This document shows positions 1 through 8,929 of a stretch of 64,000 bases of DNA, one piece after another. A program made the translations under genes and the position numbers. This DNA comes from Pseudomonas sp. JQ170C (GTDB taxonomy: Bacteria; Pseudomonadota; Gammaproteobacteria; Pseudomonadales; Pseudomonadaceae). The DNA is taken from assembly GCF_035581345.1 (NCBI RefSeq), contig NZ_CP141608.1:1816001-1880000 (forward strand), written 5' to 3'. The notes under the pieces were generated by a model. That model saw only the letters and a list, made by a program, of their open reading frames with translations. It was not told the origin of the DNA and ran no database searches. The stretch's first letter is position 1. The number at the start of each line of letters is the position of its first letter.

Positions 1-144
1 GCCTGTGTGGTTGAGCTCCTGGCGCAGGTCCTGGATGCGCACGAAGGTGAAGAAGCTGATCAGCAGCAAGGTCAGCAACAGGGCAGGGCCCAGGCTGATG
101 ATCTGCGTGCGGGTGTGAATGTCCCAGCTCAGGCGTCGCCTCAT
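1..144 (-). CDS. Membrane sensor kinase, N-terminal fragment (truncated by window edge)
   Basis: Only the first 48 codons are present. They read MRRRLSWDIHTRTQ followed by a hydrophobic stretch (IISLGPALLLTLLLISFF), a cytoplasmic tail plus first membrane helix typical of BarA/GacS-type hybrid sensor histidine kinases. The start codon overlaps the stop of the upstream binding-like gene by four bases (ATGA), so the two are translationally coupled in one operon with the TonB receptor. The kinase assignment is inferred from this helix and the operon layout; no catalytic domain is visible. Confidence 0.6.
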   Translation of the reverse strand, partial: MRRRLSWDIHTRTQIISLGPALLLTLLLISFFTFVRIQDLRQELNHTG

Positions 145-1040
145 GGTCTGCGTTCTCCTTCGGCCAGGGCCAAGGCCTGCGCGGCGGCCAGCGGATCAAT
201 GGTTTCAACCCCCAGGGCGCGGGCAACCTGCTGGTTGCCGACGACGTGGAAATGCTTCGGGTACAGGGCTCGGGGCCATTTGCCGGGTGACTGGTCGAGC
301 AGGCGGTCCAGTACCGCCAGCCAGTCGTCCTGGTCGCTCAAGGTGCTGGCCAGGCTGCCGGCGCGGACAAACCCGGCCGTGGGGCCGATCAGCGCCATTT
401 GCCGGGCGTAGCTGCTGAGCAACAGATTCTTGGCCGTTTTGGGGCTGTACAGTTGCGGGTCGTCGATGCCCAGCAGTACATCGCTGTTTTGCAGCAGGGT
501 TTGCAAAGGGCGGCTGTCGCGCAAGTCGGGCCAGGCCTGGGCGACAATCTCCAGGCCCATGGGCTGGGCGGCGCGGCGCAACTCTTCAAGCAGGAACTGG
601 CTGTGCTGGCCGTACAGCACGCCGATGCGACGGGCTTGGGGCAGCAGGTAGCGGGTCAGGCGCAACTGGCGATCCAGCGGCGGGTCGCTCCAGAGCAGGC
701 TCAGGTAAGCCGGACGCAGTTTGCCCAGGCGTTTTTCGGCTTGCACCCGGCTTACGCGCAACGCCAGGGCGGGTGGCCCGGGGTTTTCGGTCAGGCGCCA
801 CTCAAGGCTGGCGCTGTCGAGCAGGATCAGGCGAATGGCCGGGTCGAGCTTGGCCGGGCGGCCCAGCTCATCGACCGGCACGAAGCGTACGTTGTCGTTG
901 GGGCGACGCTCGCGCAGCGCATGTACAAATTGCTCGACGCTGGGGCTGTCCTGGCTCGCGGTGAGCAGGATCTCACTGGCCCACGGCCCGCCCAGGGGCC
1001 ACAAGCAGATGAGCAACAGCCAGCGCCGCACAAGGCGCAT
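141..1040 (-). CDS. Periplasmic binding-like protein next to TonB receptor and kinase
   Basis: 299 residues with an N-terminal signal peptide (MRLVRRWLLLICLWPLGGPWA). The rest resembles the ABC_sub_bind/type 1 periplasmic binding fold: alternating hydrophobic strands, a LPQARRIGVLYG segment and a SDVLLGIDDPQLYS segment. No ABC permease or ATPase is adjacent. It lies between a TonB receptor gene (TGATG overlap at 1038-1042) and a membrane sensor kinase gene (ATGA overlap). It therefore more likely senses or relays a ligand imported by the receptor than feeds an ABC transporter. Ligand unknown. Confidence 0.7.
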   Translation of the reverse strand: MRLVRRWLLLICLWPLGGPWASEILLTASQDSPSVEQFVHALRERRPNDNVRFVPVDELGRPAKLDPAIRLILLDSASLEWRLTENPGPPALALRVSRVQAEKRLGKLRPAYLSLLWSDPPLDRQLRLTRYLLPQARRIGVLYGQHSQFLLEELRRAAQPMGLEIVAQAWPDLRDSRPLQTLLQNSDVLLGIDDPQLYSPKTAKNLLLSSYARQMALIGPTAGFVRAGSLASTLSDQDDWLAVLDRLLDQSPGKWPRALYPKHFHVVGNQQVARALGVETIDPLAAAQALALAEGERRP

Positions 1041-3151
1041 CAGAACGCCAACTCCGCGCTGAAGTACAGCACGTGACGGCTGTCGTAATAGTTGTCGACG
1101 TTGCTGGTGGGCTCATCGTCCAGTCGCTGCTGCAGCATGCCCGCCAGCTCGAGCTGGGTGCGGTCCCAGGTGATCTGCTTGGCAACGCGCAGGTCCACGC
1201 GCTCGAAGCGGTACTGGTTCAGCGCGTCGTCACCGTAATAGAAGAGGGCGCTGGACCAGCCCTGGCCCCAGTTGCGCAGCCAGCCGGCAGAGCCACTGTT
1301 GTGCGCGCTCATCTGGCGGTCGGCAGCGTTGCTGGCCCAGGCATCGACGTGAGCGTAGGTCAGGCGAAAGCGATCGGCCGGGCTCAGGTGCCAGTCCATC
1401 TGCGCCTCGGTGCCGCTGAAGCGGGCCTTGTTGCTGTTGCTGGCAATGTATTGGTTGTTGCGCAGCGGCTCACTGATCATGCCGGTGATTTCGTCGTAGA
1501 ACAGCTTGAGGTCAACGCTGATATCGGCGTCGGCGAAGTAACCGTTATAGCCCAGTTCTCGCGAACGCATGTGCTCCTGGTCAAGGTCGCCTGGCCCACG
1601 GGTCTTGACGAAGTAACGGGCGCTGTTCTGGCCGAACACCGTGCGGCTCAGGTTATCGACCTGATAGCTCCAGTTGACGTTGTTCTCGAACATGTCGGGG
1701 GAGCGTACCGCCTCGGAATACACCGCACGCAAGCCATGGCGCGGGGTGATCAGGTAGTTGACCGCCACGCGCGGCGTCAGCGAACTGCCGGACAGGCGGG
1801 CATCTTCAAACATCGCCCCGCCCTGGAGGATCCAGTGCTCGCTGGCGCGCCACTCCAGGTGGCCGAACAAGCGCCAGGTGCTGTCGTCCAGGCTGCCATT
1901 GAAAAAGGTTTGCGAATCGGCCCGGTCATAACGGTAATTGACACCGCTGACCAGGCGCAGGCTGTCGGACAGGCTCAGGGTGTCCTGCAGCTCCAGGTCC
2001 ATACGGGTTTCCCGGGTGCTCTGGTCGATGTCGCCGCACACCTGCTCAGAGCCGCCGTTGCGCCATTGCTGCTGGGCCTCGCTTGCCAGTGCGTACTTTT
2101 CTGGGCTGGCAGGGGGTGGCGGGGCGAGGATGTTGCGCGCCACTTGCTCGGCATAGTTCGGGTCGAGCTGCCACAGGCGGGTCAACTGCGGGCTGAAAGA
2201 CATCGCCGCATCACAGGCGCGCCACACCTGCTTGCGCTCCCAGTGCTGGGCCGTGCCTTGCACGTACAGGCTGTGCTCGGGGTTCAGGTCGATGTTCCAG
2301 CGCACGGAGCCGGCATAGTTCTTGGCGTTGGCATCGGAGTTGTCACCGTTTTCGGTGACGCCATAGAACACCGGCTGATAGGTGTAGGGGCGCTGGTTGC
2401 TGCCCTCCTTGACCGCCAGTTGCCAATCCAGGCTCTGGTTGCTCGCCAGGGCATGACTGACGCTGAGGTTAAGGCGGTTGAGCCGGCGGCTGTCACGGTA
2501 GTCCTGGCCGTTGCGGTCTTCATCGAAGCCGTCGTCCTGCATGCCGGAGAGCGACAGGCGCAGGTCGCCATCTTCCCAGCCGGTGCCTTGGCTGGCATAC
2601 CAGTCGTTGATGCCGCGCTGACCGCGGGTGACCTTCAGGCGCGTGCCGTGGCTGTCGGCCGGTTTGCGGGTGAGGATGTTGACCACAGCCATCAGCGCAT
2701 TGGCGCCGTAGCTGACGGTGTTGGGGCCACGAAACACCTCGATGCGCTCGATGTCTTCCATGGCCAGGGGGATGTCGCTCCAGTCGACCGTGGCCAGGCC
2801 TGCGCGGTAGACCGAGCGGCCGTCGATCAACACCTGCATGCGCCTGGCGTCGTTGACGTTGCTGCCGTGGTAATTGACCGTCGGCTGGTTGGCGGCGCCG
2901 TAGCCGATCATCATCCCCGGCACCAGGCGCAGCAATTCAGGGACATCGCGGGCGCCGCTGGCGCGAATCAAGGCGCTGTCGAGCACGGTCATGCTGCCGG
3001 GTACGGCTGCCGGCGACTGTTTGAGCCGGGTGGCAGTCAGTACCTGGGGCACGGCCTGGGTGTCTACGAACAGGTCGTCGGCGACGGCAGGGGCGCTCAG
3101 CAAGGCGGTCAACAGCACAACAGGGCGCGGGGAGGGAGGGCCAAATGACAC
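1040..3151 (-). CDS. TonB-dependent outer membrane receptor
   Basis: 703 residues from a GTG start chosen because it begins a signal peptide (VSFGPPSPRPVVLLTALLSAPAVA). The open frame continues upstream without signal-like features across gpsA, so that extension is an antisense shadow. After the signal comes a plug domain (VLTATRLKQSPAAVPGSMTV, then LLRLVPGM, QVLIDGRSVY, IERIEVFRGPNTVSYG) and a beta barrel ending in a terminal phenylalanine (YFSAELAF), the usual outer-membrane insertion signal. Close to the vitamin B12/siderophore receptor type; substrate not determinable. First gene of an operon with the binding-like protein and the kinase. A weak AAGG lies about 9 bases before the GTG. Confidence 0.85.
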   Translation of the reverse strand: MSFGPPSPRPVVLLTALLSAPAVADDLFVDTQAVPQVLTATRLKQSPAAVPGSMTVLDSALIRASGARDVPELLRLVPGMMIGYGAANQPTVNYHGSNVNDARRMQVLIDGRSVYRAGLATVDWSDIPLAMEDIERIEVFRGPNTVSYGANALMAVVNILTRKPADSHGTRLKVTRGQRGINDWYASQGTGWEDGDLRLSLSGMQDDGFDEDRNGQDYRDSRRLNRLNLSVSHALASNQSLDWQLAVKEGSNQRPYTYQPVFYGVTENGDNSDANAKNYAGSVRWNIDLNPEHSLYVQGTAQHWERKQVWRACDAAMSFSPQLTRLWQLDPNYAEQVARNILAPPPPASPEKYALASEAQQQWRNGGSEQVCGDIDQSTRETRMDLELQDTLSLSDSLRLVSGVNYRYDRADSQTFFNGSLDDSTWRLFGHLEWRASEHWILQGGAMFEDARLSGSSLTPRVAVNYLITPRHGLRAVYSEAVRSPDMFENNVNWSYQVDNLSRTVFGQNSARYFVKTRGPGDLDQEHMRSRELGYNGYFADADISVDLKLFYDEITGMISEPLRNNQYIASNSNKARFSGTEAQMDWHLSPADRFRLTYAHVDAWASNAADRQMSAHNSGSAGWLRNWGQGWSSALFYYGDDALNQYRFERVDLRVAKQITWDRTQLELAGMLQQRLDDEPTSNVDNYYDSRHVLYFSAELAF

Positions 3152-3254
3152 GGTGCGGCCTTGGTATCGGGTTAAAGCCGGGCATGTTAACCGAGTGGCC
3201 AGCATTTTCCAGTCGCAGTCACGGCAATACCGGGGGCAATTTCCTGATCTGGCG

Positions 3255-3283
3255 CTGGCTCTGGCCTTGTCGCTCCGTATAAT
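3255..3283 (+). promoter_or_regulatory. Predicted sigma-70 promoter for gpsA
   Basis: A perfect TATAAT at 3278-3283 lies 17 bases after CTGGCT (3255-3260), a weak -35. It is about 40 bases before the gpsA start and in the divergent gap with the TonB receptor. Confidence 0.5.
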
Positions 3284-3322
3284 GCGAGGGTCGCCACTAT
3301 TATTGGTTTTAACGGATTGGAT

Positions 3323-4348
3323 ATGACTGAACAGCAGCCGGTTGCAGTTCTGGGAGGCGGGAGTTTCGGTACCGCCGTGGCGAATCTGCTGGCGCAAAAC
3401 GGCATCGCGGTACGCCAATGGATGCGCGATCCCGAGCAGGCCCAGGCCATGCGCGACAACCGGGAAAACCCGCGCTACCTCAAGGGGGTGAAGATTCACC
3501 CAGGGGTCGAGCCGGTCAATGACCTGCTGGCCACCTTGAGCGACTGCGAACTGATCTTCGTCGCCTTGCCTTCCAGCGCCTTGCGCAGCGTGCTGGCACC
3601 GCATGCCCAGTTGCTCACGGGCAAGATGCTGGTCAGCCTGACCAAGGGCATCGAGGCGCAGAGCTTCAAGCTGATGAGCCAGATTCTCGAAGAGATCGCG
3701 CCGCAAGCGCGTATTGGCGTGCTGTCGGGGCCCAACCTTGCCCGCGAAGTGGCCGAGCATGCCCTCACCGCCACCGTGGTGGCCAGTGAAGACGAAGCGC
3801 TGTGCCAGCGGGTGCAGGCCGTTCTGCACGGGCGCACCTTTCGTGTGTACGCCAGCAGCGACCGCTTTGGCGTCGAGCTGGGCGGGGCACTCAAGAACGT
3901 CTACGCGATCATCGCCGGCATGGCGGTGGCCCTGGGCATGGGCGAGAACACCAAGAGCATGCTGATCACCCGCGCCCTGGCCGAGATGACCCGCTTTGCC
4001 GTCAGCCAGGGTGCCAACCCCATGACCTTCCTCGGGCTTGCCGGTGTCGGTGACCTGATCGTGACCTGCTCCTCGCCCAAGAGCCGCAACTACCAGGTGG
4101 GCTACGCCCTGGGCCAAGGCTTGAGCCTGGAGGAGGCGGTCAATCGCCTGGGCGAAGTCGCCGAAGGGGTCAACACCCTCAAGGTCCTGAAGGTAAAGGC
4201 GCAGCAGGTGCAGGTGTATATGCCCCTGGTGGCGGGCTTGCATGCGATTCTCTTTGAGGGGCGCACCCTGACCCAGGTCATCGAGCTGCTGATGCGCGCC
4301 GAGCCGAAAACCGATGTCGACTTCATCTCCACCAGCGGTTTCAACTGA
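3323..4348 (+). CDS. gpsA: Glycerol-3-phosphate dehydrogenase [NAD(P)+]
   Basis: 341 residues, the usual family length. Makes sn-glycerol-3-phosphate from dihydroxyacetone phosphate in the cytoplasm for phospholipid synthesis. The N-terminal Rossmann motif [14 protein letters not shown] binds the nucleotide. Family motifs [21 protein letters not shown] and the catalytic-lysine segment [10 protein letters not shown] are present, as is [19 protein letters not shown]. The ATG at 3323 is preferred over an in-frame TTG six bases upstream because [13 protein letters not shown] is the natural start. Followed at 15 bases by the DUF4389 gene. Confidence 0.97.
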   Translation: MTEQQPVAVLGGGSFGTAVANLLAQNGIAVRQWMRDPEQAQAMRDNRENPRYLKGVKIHPGVEPVNDLLATLSDCELIFVALPSSALRSVLAPHAQLLTGKMLVSLTKGIEAQSFKLMSQILEEIAPQARIGVLSGPNLAREVAEHALTATVVASEDEALCQRVQAVLHGRTFRVYASSDRFGVELGGALKNVYAIIAGMAVALGMGENTKSMLITRALAEMTRFAVSQGANPMTFLGLAGVGDLIVTCSSPKSRNYQVGYALGQGLSLEEAVNRLGEVAEGVNTLKVLKVKAQQVQVYMPLVAGLHAILFEGRTLTQVIELLMRAEPKTDVDFISTSGFN

Positions 4349-4363
4349 GTACAGGAGCAACAC

Positions 4364-4711
4364 ATGAACGAATCCCCCAACCAGGCCCAGCGCGAGTCGA
4401 TCATTTTGCGCGTGCTGTGGATGCTGGTGTTTTTGCTGGTGTGGCAAGTGGCGCAAACCCTGTTGGGCGGCCTGGTGCTGGTGCAGTTGATCTACCGTCT
4501 GATTTATGGCGCGCCCAGTGCCAGCCTGATGAACTTCGGCGATAGCCTCAGCCAGTTCCTGGCCCAGATCGGCCGTTTCGGCACCTTTCATAGCGACCAG
4601 AAGCCTTGGCCGTTTGCCGACTGGCCAGCGCCACGCGCACCCGAGGGTGAAGCGGCCCACAGCGTGCCGCCGGCACCGCACCCGGCGCGTGACGAGGAGC
4701 CCAAGCTGTGA
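4364..4711 (+). CDS. DUF4389 domain-containing membrane protein
   Basis: 115 residues, preceded by AGGAG (start of gene at ATGAACGAATCC). One strongly hydrophobic segment (residues about 14-45: LRVLWMLVFLLVWQVAQTLL and on) is followed by an amphipathic part and a Pro/Ala-rich, acidic C-terminus. This is the DUF4389 pattern, commonly found after gpsA in Pseudomonas. Function unknown. The stop overlaps the sixA start (GTGA), implying coupled translation. Confidence 0.8.
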   Translation: MNESPNQAQRESIILRVLWMLVFLLVWQVAQTLLGGLVLVQLIYRLIYGAPSASLMNFGDSLSQFLAQIGRFGTFHSDQKPWPFADWPAPRAPEGEAAHSVPPAPHPARDEEPKL

Positions 4712-5163
4712 AGCTCTGGGTATTGCGTCACGGAGAAGCCGAGCCCCGCGCACGTTCCGATGCCGAGCGCAACCTCACGGCCCACGGCCGTGAGCAAGTG
4801 CTGCGCAGCGCGGCCCAGTTGCTCGGCCAGCCCCTGCAGGCGATCCTCGCCAGCCCCTACGTGCGGGCGCAGCAGACTGCAGCGCTGGTCCACGAGGCCC
4901 TGGGCTTCGACAAACCGGTGGTAACGGTGCCCTGGCTGACGCCAGACACCGAACCGGGCCAGGTCATTGCCGCGCTCGATGCCCTGGGCCTTGAGCATGT
5001 ATTGCTGGTCAGCCATCAACCCCTGGTAGGGAACCTGGTCGGCATGCTCCAGCACGGCCATGCCCGCGCCGCCGAGGGCATGAGCACCGCGAGCCTTGCG
5101 CAACTTGAAGGTGACTGGCCGCTGGCCGGTTTGATGACCCTGCGCAGCATGACCCACGCCTGA
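4708..5163 (+). CDS. sixA: Phosphohistidine phosphatase SixA
   Basis: 151 residues of the histidine phosphatase (phosphoglycerate mutase-like) superfamily. The N-terminal RHGEAE motif carries the phospho-accepting histidine; further motifs are SPYVRAQQTA (arginine pocket) and LLVSHQPLVG (second catalytic histidine). SixA removes phosphate from histidine phosphotransfer domains of sensor kinases or PTS proteins. GTG start overlapping the preceding stop by four bases. Confidence 0.9.
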   Translation: MKLWVLRHGEAEPRARSDAERNLTAHGREQVLRSAAQLLGQPLQAILASPYVRAQQTAALVHEALGFDKPVVTVPWLTPDTEPGQVIAALDALGLEHVLLVSHQPLVGNLVGMLQHGHARAAEGMSTASLAQLEGDWPLAGLMTLRSMTHA

Positions 5164-5297
5164 CGGCGCAGCACCACTCCGGTTGCAGGGCCTGCCCCTC
5201 GTGACCGGAGTGCCATCGAAGGTGGCTGTTACGGTCATTGCCCGGCCCAGGTCAGTTGCGGACAATCAAGGTCTGTTTTTCCTACGGATAGCCGGGT

Positions 5298-6092
5298 ATG
5301 TCGCAACAGGTCTTTTTCGCTCACGCCAACGGTTTTCCTTCGGCCACCTACGGCAAGCTCTTTGCCGGCCTGGGCCCGGACTACACCGTGAGCCATTTGC
5401 CCCAGCATGCCCACGACCCGCGCTTTCCGGTCGACGAAAACTGGCAGACGCTGGTCGATGAGCTGATCCATCACCTCGAACAACTTCCCGAACCCGTGTG
5501 GGGGGTGGGGCACTCCCTGGGCGGCGTGCTGCACTTGCATGCCGCCTTGCGTTGTCCCGAGCGTTACCGTGGGGTGGTGATGCTCGATTCGCCCGTCCTG
5601 ACCCAGACCGAGCGCTGGCTCCTGCAATTGGCCAAGCGTTGGGGCTTTATCGACAGGATCACCCCGGCCGGCCGTACCCTCGGGCGCCGCGAAGCGTTTA
5701 CCGACCTGGACCAGGCGCGGGCCTACTTTGCCAGCAAGACCCTGTTCCGCGGTTTCGACCCCGAGTGCCTGGAGGCGTATCTGCAGCATGGGCTGCGCCA
5801 GGAGGGCGAGTCGCTGCGGTTGTGTTTCGACCCGTCCACGGAAATCAGCATCTACCGCAACATTCCTCACACGCGACCCGGGCGCGCCCAGCAATTGCAG
5901 GTGCCACTGGCCATGGTGCGCGGCAGCCACAGTCGGGTGGTGAGGCAGTACCATGCCCGCGAAGTACGGCGCTTGCCCCTGGGTGAGTACCACAGCCTGC
6001 CGGGCGGGCATATGTTCCCGCTGGAACGGCCCGATGACACCGCCCAACTGATCAGGGGACTGCTGGAGCGTTGGCAGGAGCGACAGGCATGA
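5298..6092 (+). CDS. Alpha/beta hydrolase
   Basis: 264 residues. MSQQVFFAHANGFPSATY contains the oxyanion-loop HANGF. The nucleophile elbow GVGHSLGGVLHLHA supplies the serine, and a late GGHMFPLERPDDTA contains the likely catalytic histidine. Fold and nucleophile are clear; substrate is not. The stop overlaps the start of a second alpha/beta hydrolase by ATGA, so the two are co-translated. Confidence 0.85.
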   Translation: MSQQVFFAHANGFPSATYGKLFAGLGPDYTVSHLPQHAHDPRFPVDENWQTLVDELIHHLEQLPEPVWGVGHSLGGVLHLHAALRCPERYRGVVMLDSPVLTQTERWLLQLAKRWGFIDRITPAGRTLGRREAFTDLDQARAYFASKTLFRGFDPECLEAYLQHGLRQEGESLRLCFDPSTEISIYRNIPHTRPGRAQQLQVPLAMVRGSHSRVVRQYHAREVRRLPLGEYHSLPGGHMFPLERPDDTAQLIRGLLERWQERQA

Positions 6093-6943
6093 ATCATGGC
6101 GTTGAAGAGGTGCGCTTGAACCTGGGGCACATCGAACTGGCGGCTCATCTGTTCGGCCCAGCCGATGGTCAACCGGTCATCGCATTGCATGGCTGGCTGG
6201 ACAATGCCAACAGTTTTGCCCGGCTGGCACCCCAGCTTGCGGGGCTGCGCATTGTCGCGCTGGACCTGGCCGGGCACGGTTACTCCGAGCACCGCCCCGC
6301 CGGCGCGGGCTATGCCCTGTGGGACTATGCCCATGATGTGCTGCGCGTTGCCGAGCAACTGGGCTGGGAGCGCTTTGCCCTGTTGGGGCATTCGCTCGGT
6401 GCGATTGTTTCGGTGGTGCTGGCCGGCTCGCTGCCCGAACGCGTGACACGCCTTGCGCTGATCGACGGGGTCATCCCGCCCACCAGCGGCCCCGAAAATG
6501 CCGCCGAGCGCATGGGCATGGCACTGGAGGCGCAAATGCGCCTGGACAGCAAGCGCAAGGCCGTGCACCCGACGCTGGAGCGGGCGGTAGAGGCGCGGAT
6601 GCGCGGGCAGGTGGCGGTCAGTCGAGAAGCCGCTGAACTGCTCGCCCAGCGCGGCGTGATGCCCGTGCCGGGAGGCTATTCCTGGCGCAGCGACAGCCGG
6701 CTGACCCTGCCATCACCCACGCGCCTGAGCCAGGCTCAGGCACTCAGCTTTGTTCAGCGTATCGCCTGCCCGGCTCAATTGGTGGTCGCCGCCGACGGCA
6801 TGTTGGCCCGCCACCCCGAACTGCTCGAGCAGCTACCCTTTGCCTGGGAACAGTTGCCGGGCGGTCATCACCTGCACCTGGACGATGAGTCGGGTGCAAG
6901 GCTTGTTGCAGACTGTTTCAATCAGTTTTTTGGCATTTCTTGA
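6089..6943 (+). CDS. Alpha/beta hydrolase
   Basis: 284 residues starting MNHGVEEVRL at the ATGA overlap (an in-frame TTG 18 bases upstream is less likely). Oxyanion motif HGWLDNANSF, nucleophile elbow LLGHSLGAIVS, and a terminal GGHHLHLDDE with the catalytic histidine. Not close to its neighbour in sequence, so this is a pair of different family members rather than a tandem duplicate. Substrate unknown. Confidence 0.85.
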   Translation: MNHGVEEVRLNLGHIELAAHLFGPADGQPVIALHGWLDNANSFARLAPQLAGLRIVALDLAGHGYSEHRPAGAGYALWDYAHDVLRVAEQLGWERFALLGHSLGAIVSVVLAGSLPERVTRLALIDGVIPPTSGPENAAERMGMALEAQMRLDSKRKAVHPTLERAVEARMRGQVAVSREAAELLAQRGVMPVPGGYSWRSDSRLTLPSPTRLSQAQALSFVQRIACPAQLVVAADGMLARHPELLEQLPFAWEQLPGGHHLHLDDESGARLVADCFNQFFGIS

Positions 6944-6993
6944 CTTGCGGCGGGCAACTGTCGAGGCTTGGCGGGTTGAACAGGGAGACAACC

Positions 6994-7062
6994 ATGAACA
7001 AGCACGACAACGTTTCACCCATATTCAGCCTTGGCGCCCCGTGCGGCGTGGCTTGCCAATGA
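6994..7062 (+). CDS. Possible 22-residue coupled upstream peptide
   Basis: ATG follows a good ribosome binding site (CAGGGAGACAACC) and encodes MNKHDNVSPIFSLGAPCGVACQ. Its TGA overlaps the ATG of the next gene by ATGA. That next gene has no convincing binding site of its own, so translation of this short frame may load ribosomes onto it. Whether the peptide itself matters is unknown. Confidence 0.45.
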   Translation: MNKHDNVSPIFSLGAPCGVACQ

Positions 7063-7853
7063 GTATCACACGCTACAGACAAGCAGTGGCGGCGGGCCTC
7101 GCCGTGCTGTTCAGCGCACCGTTGCTGGCCGAGGGCTTGCCGGTGCCGGTCGACGCCAAGGTGGTGGTCGAGCGCAGCGCCGCCGACCAGGAGCGGATCT
7201 ACCCGCTCGGCTCCTTGCGCAAGATCAGCGGCCAGTTGCGCGCCGAAGGCAAGATCGAAAGCCGCGGCCAGGTCAGTTCGGTCACCTACGAGCTGCCCGC
7301 TGAGCGCAGCGCCAACGATGCCTTTACCGCAGCCCGTGAAGCCCTGCAGAAAGAGGGCGGTTATCCGCTGTTCTGGTGCCAGGCCCGCGATTGTGGCGAA
7401 AACAGCCTGTGGGCCAACGAGGTGTTCAAGAATTCGCGCCTCGGTGGGGCGGACGATCAACAAGCCTTCATCCTGCTGCGCCGCTCCGCCGAGCAGAGCA
7501 ACACGCTGGTAGCCCTCTACAGCGTCACCCGCGGCAACAAGCGCGCCTACCTTCATGTCGAAGAATTTGTTGCCGACGCCCCCCTGGGCGAGGTGCTGCC
7601 GACGCCGGCCACCGTGCTGCGCGAACTGCGCGACACCGGCAAGCTCGACTACCCTGATCTGGGCGAGCCCCTGCCTACCTGGGTCACGCTGCTGGGGCGC
7701 AGCCTGAACCTGGACAGCACCTTGCGCGTCACCCTGAGTGGCCCCCAGGCCGAGGCCTGGCGCGAGCAACTGGGCAAGGCTGGCGTGCGCATGGCCAGGC
7801 TTGAAGTGGGTGATGCCAAGACTGACGGCCTTCACGTCGAACTGATTCGTTGA
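7059..7853 (+). CDS. DUF4892 domain-containing exported protein
   Basis: 264 residues with a signal peptide (MSITRYRQAVAAGLAVLFSAPLLAEG) predicting a periplasmic or outer-membrane location. The body matches the DUF4892 type: a beta-rich N-terminal half (VVVERSAADQERIYPLGSLRKISG, then RAEGKIESRGQVSSVTYELP), a central FWCQARDCGENSLWANEVF cysteine-containing segment and an OmpA-like C-terminal part. The frame is open upstream but the signal peptide fixes this ATG. Function unknown. Confidence 0.75.
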   Translation: MSITRYRQAVAAGLAVLFSAPLLAEGLPVPVDAKVVVERSAADQERIYPLGSLRKISGQLRAEGKIESRGQVSSVTYELPAERSANDAFTAAREALQKEGGYPLFWCQARDCGENSLWANEVFKNSRLGGADDQQAFILLRRSAEQSNTLVALYSVTRGNKRAYLHVEEFVADAPLGEVLPTPATVLRELRDTGKLDYPDLGEPLPTWVTLLGRSLNLDSTLRVTLSGPQAEAWREQLGKAGVRMARLEVGDAKTDGLHVELIR

Positions 7854-7864
7854 GCGAGAACCGC

Positions 7865-8917
7865 ATGCCCAACAATGATCGCCTGCTGGTACAGATCATC
7901 CTGCTTGGCCTGCTCGGTGCGGGCCTGTGGGTGATGGCCCCGTTCATGTCGGCCCTGCTCTGGGGGGCCATTCTGGCCTACGCCAGTTGGCCGCTGATGC
8001 GCTTGCTGACTCGTGTGCTCGGCGGGCGCGAAACCCTGGCGGCCGGCCTGTTGACCGCTTTGTGGATATTGCTGGTGGCCTTGCCGCTGGTGTGGCTGGG
8101 GTTCAACCTGGCCGATCACATCCGCGATGCCACCGCCTTCGTTCGCGATGTCCAGGTCGATGGCCTGCCGGATGCGCCGGGCTGGCTGGGCGGCGTGCCG
8201 TTGGTGGGGCCGCGGCTGGTGGCGATGTGGGACACCATTGATCAGCAGGGCGCGGCCTTCCTGACCACGGTCAAGCCTTACCTGGGCCAGGTCGGTAACT
8301 GGTTGCTGGCGCGCAGTGCGCAGATCGGCAGCGGCATCCTCGAGTTGACCCTGAGCCTGGTCTTCGTGTTCTTCTTCTACCGTGACGGGCCGCGCCTTTC
8401 GGCCTTTGTGCTGCGCCTGCTGGAACGCTTGATCGGTGAGCGCGCCGAGTACTATCTGGGGCTGGTCGCGGGCACTGTGCAGCGGGTGGTCAACGGCGTG
8501 ATCGGTACCGCAGCGGCCCAGGCGATCCTGGCCTTGATCGGCTTCCTGATCGCCGGTGTTCCCGGCGCGCTGGTGCTGGCCATCGTCACCTTCATGCTCA
8601 GCCTGATTCCCATGGGGCCGCCACTGGCCTGGGTACCGGCCACCGCCTGGCTGGCCTGGCAGGGCGAGTACGGCATGGCGATCTTCCTCGGGATCTGGGG
8701 CACGTTCATCATCAGTGGCGTGGACAACGTGCTCAAGCCGTACCTGATCAGCCGGGGAGGCAACCTGCCGCTGGTGATTGTGCTGCTGGGGGTGTTTGGC
8801 GGTTTGCTGGCCTTTGGCTTCATCGGCCTGTTTATCGGCCCGACCTTGCTGGCCGTCGCCTATAGCCTGTTGCTGGACTGGACGCGCAGCGAGCAGCCAA
8901 TGCCGCCACGCATCTGA
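7865..8917 (+). CDS. AI-2E family (PerM-like) membrane permease
   Basis: 350 residues with about seven to eight hydrophobic segments in the UPF0118/AI-2E arrangement: two N-terminal helices, a soluble central region, then helices from ILELTLSLVFVFFFYRDG to the end. ATG at 7865 is preferred to an in-frame TTG at 7850 that would overlap the previous stop. Members export small molecules or ions; the substrate here cannot be told. Four bases after the DUF4892 stop, likely the same transcript. Confidence 0.85.
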   Translation: MPNNDRLLVQIILLGLLGAGLWVMAPFMSALLWGAILAYASWPLMRLLTRVLGGRETLAAGLLTALWILLVALPLVWLGFNLADHIRDATAFVRDVQVDGLPDAPGWLGGVPLVGPRLVAMWDTIDQQGAAFLTTVKPYLGQVGNWLLARSAQIGSGILELTLSLVFVFFFYRDGPRLSAFVLRLLERLIGERAEYYLGLVAGTVQRVVNGVIGTAAAQAILALIGFLIAGVPGALVLAIVTFMLSLIPMGPPLAWVPATAWLAWQGEYGMAIFLGIWGTFIISGVDNVLKPYLISRGGNLPLVIVLLGVFGGLLAFGFIGLFIGPTLLAVAYSLLLDWTRSEQPMPPRI

Positions 8918-8929
8918 GTCATTGGGCGT

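Noticed and set aside
1073..3148. 691-codon open frame on the plus strand opposite the TonB receptor
   Set aside because: Antisense shadow caused by high GC third positions; the product (valine/alanine/glutamine-rich, no domains) resembles no protein family, while the minus strand encodes a complete receptor.
3152..4753. In-frame extension of the TonB receptor through gpsA on the minus strand
   Set aside because: It lies antisense to gpsA and the DUF4389 gene and lacks a signal peptide; the GTG at 3151 begins the true signal sequence.
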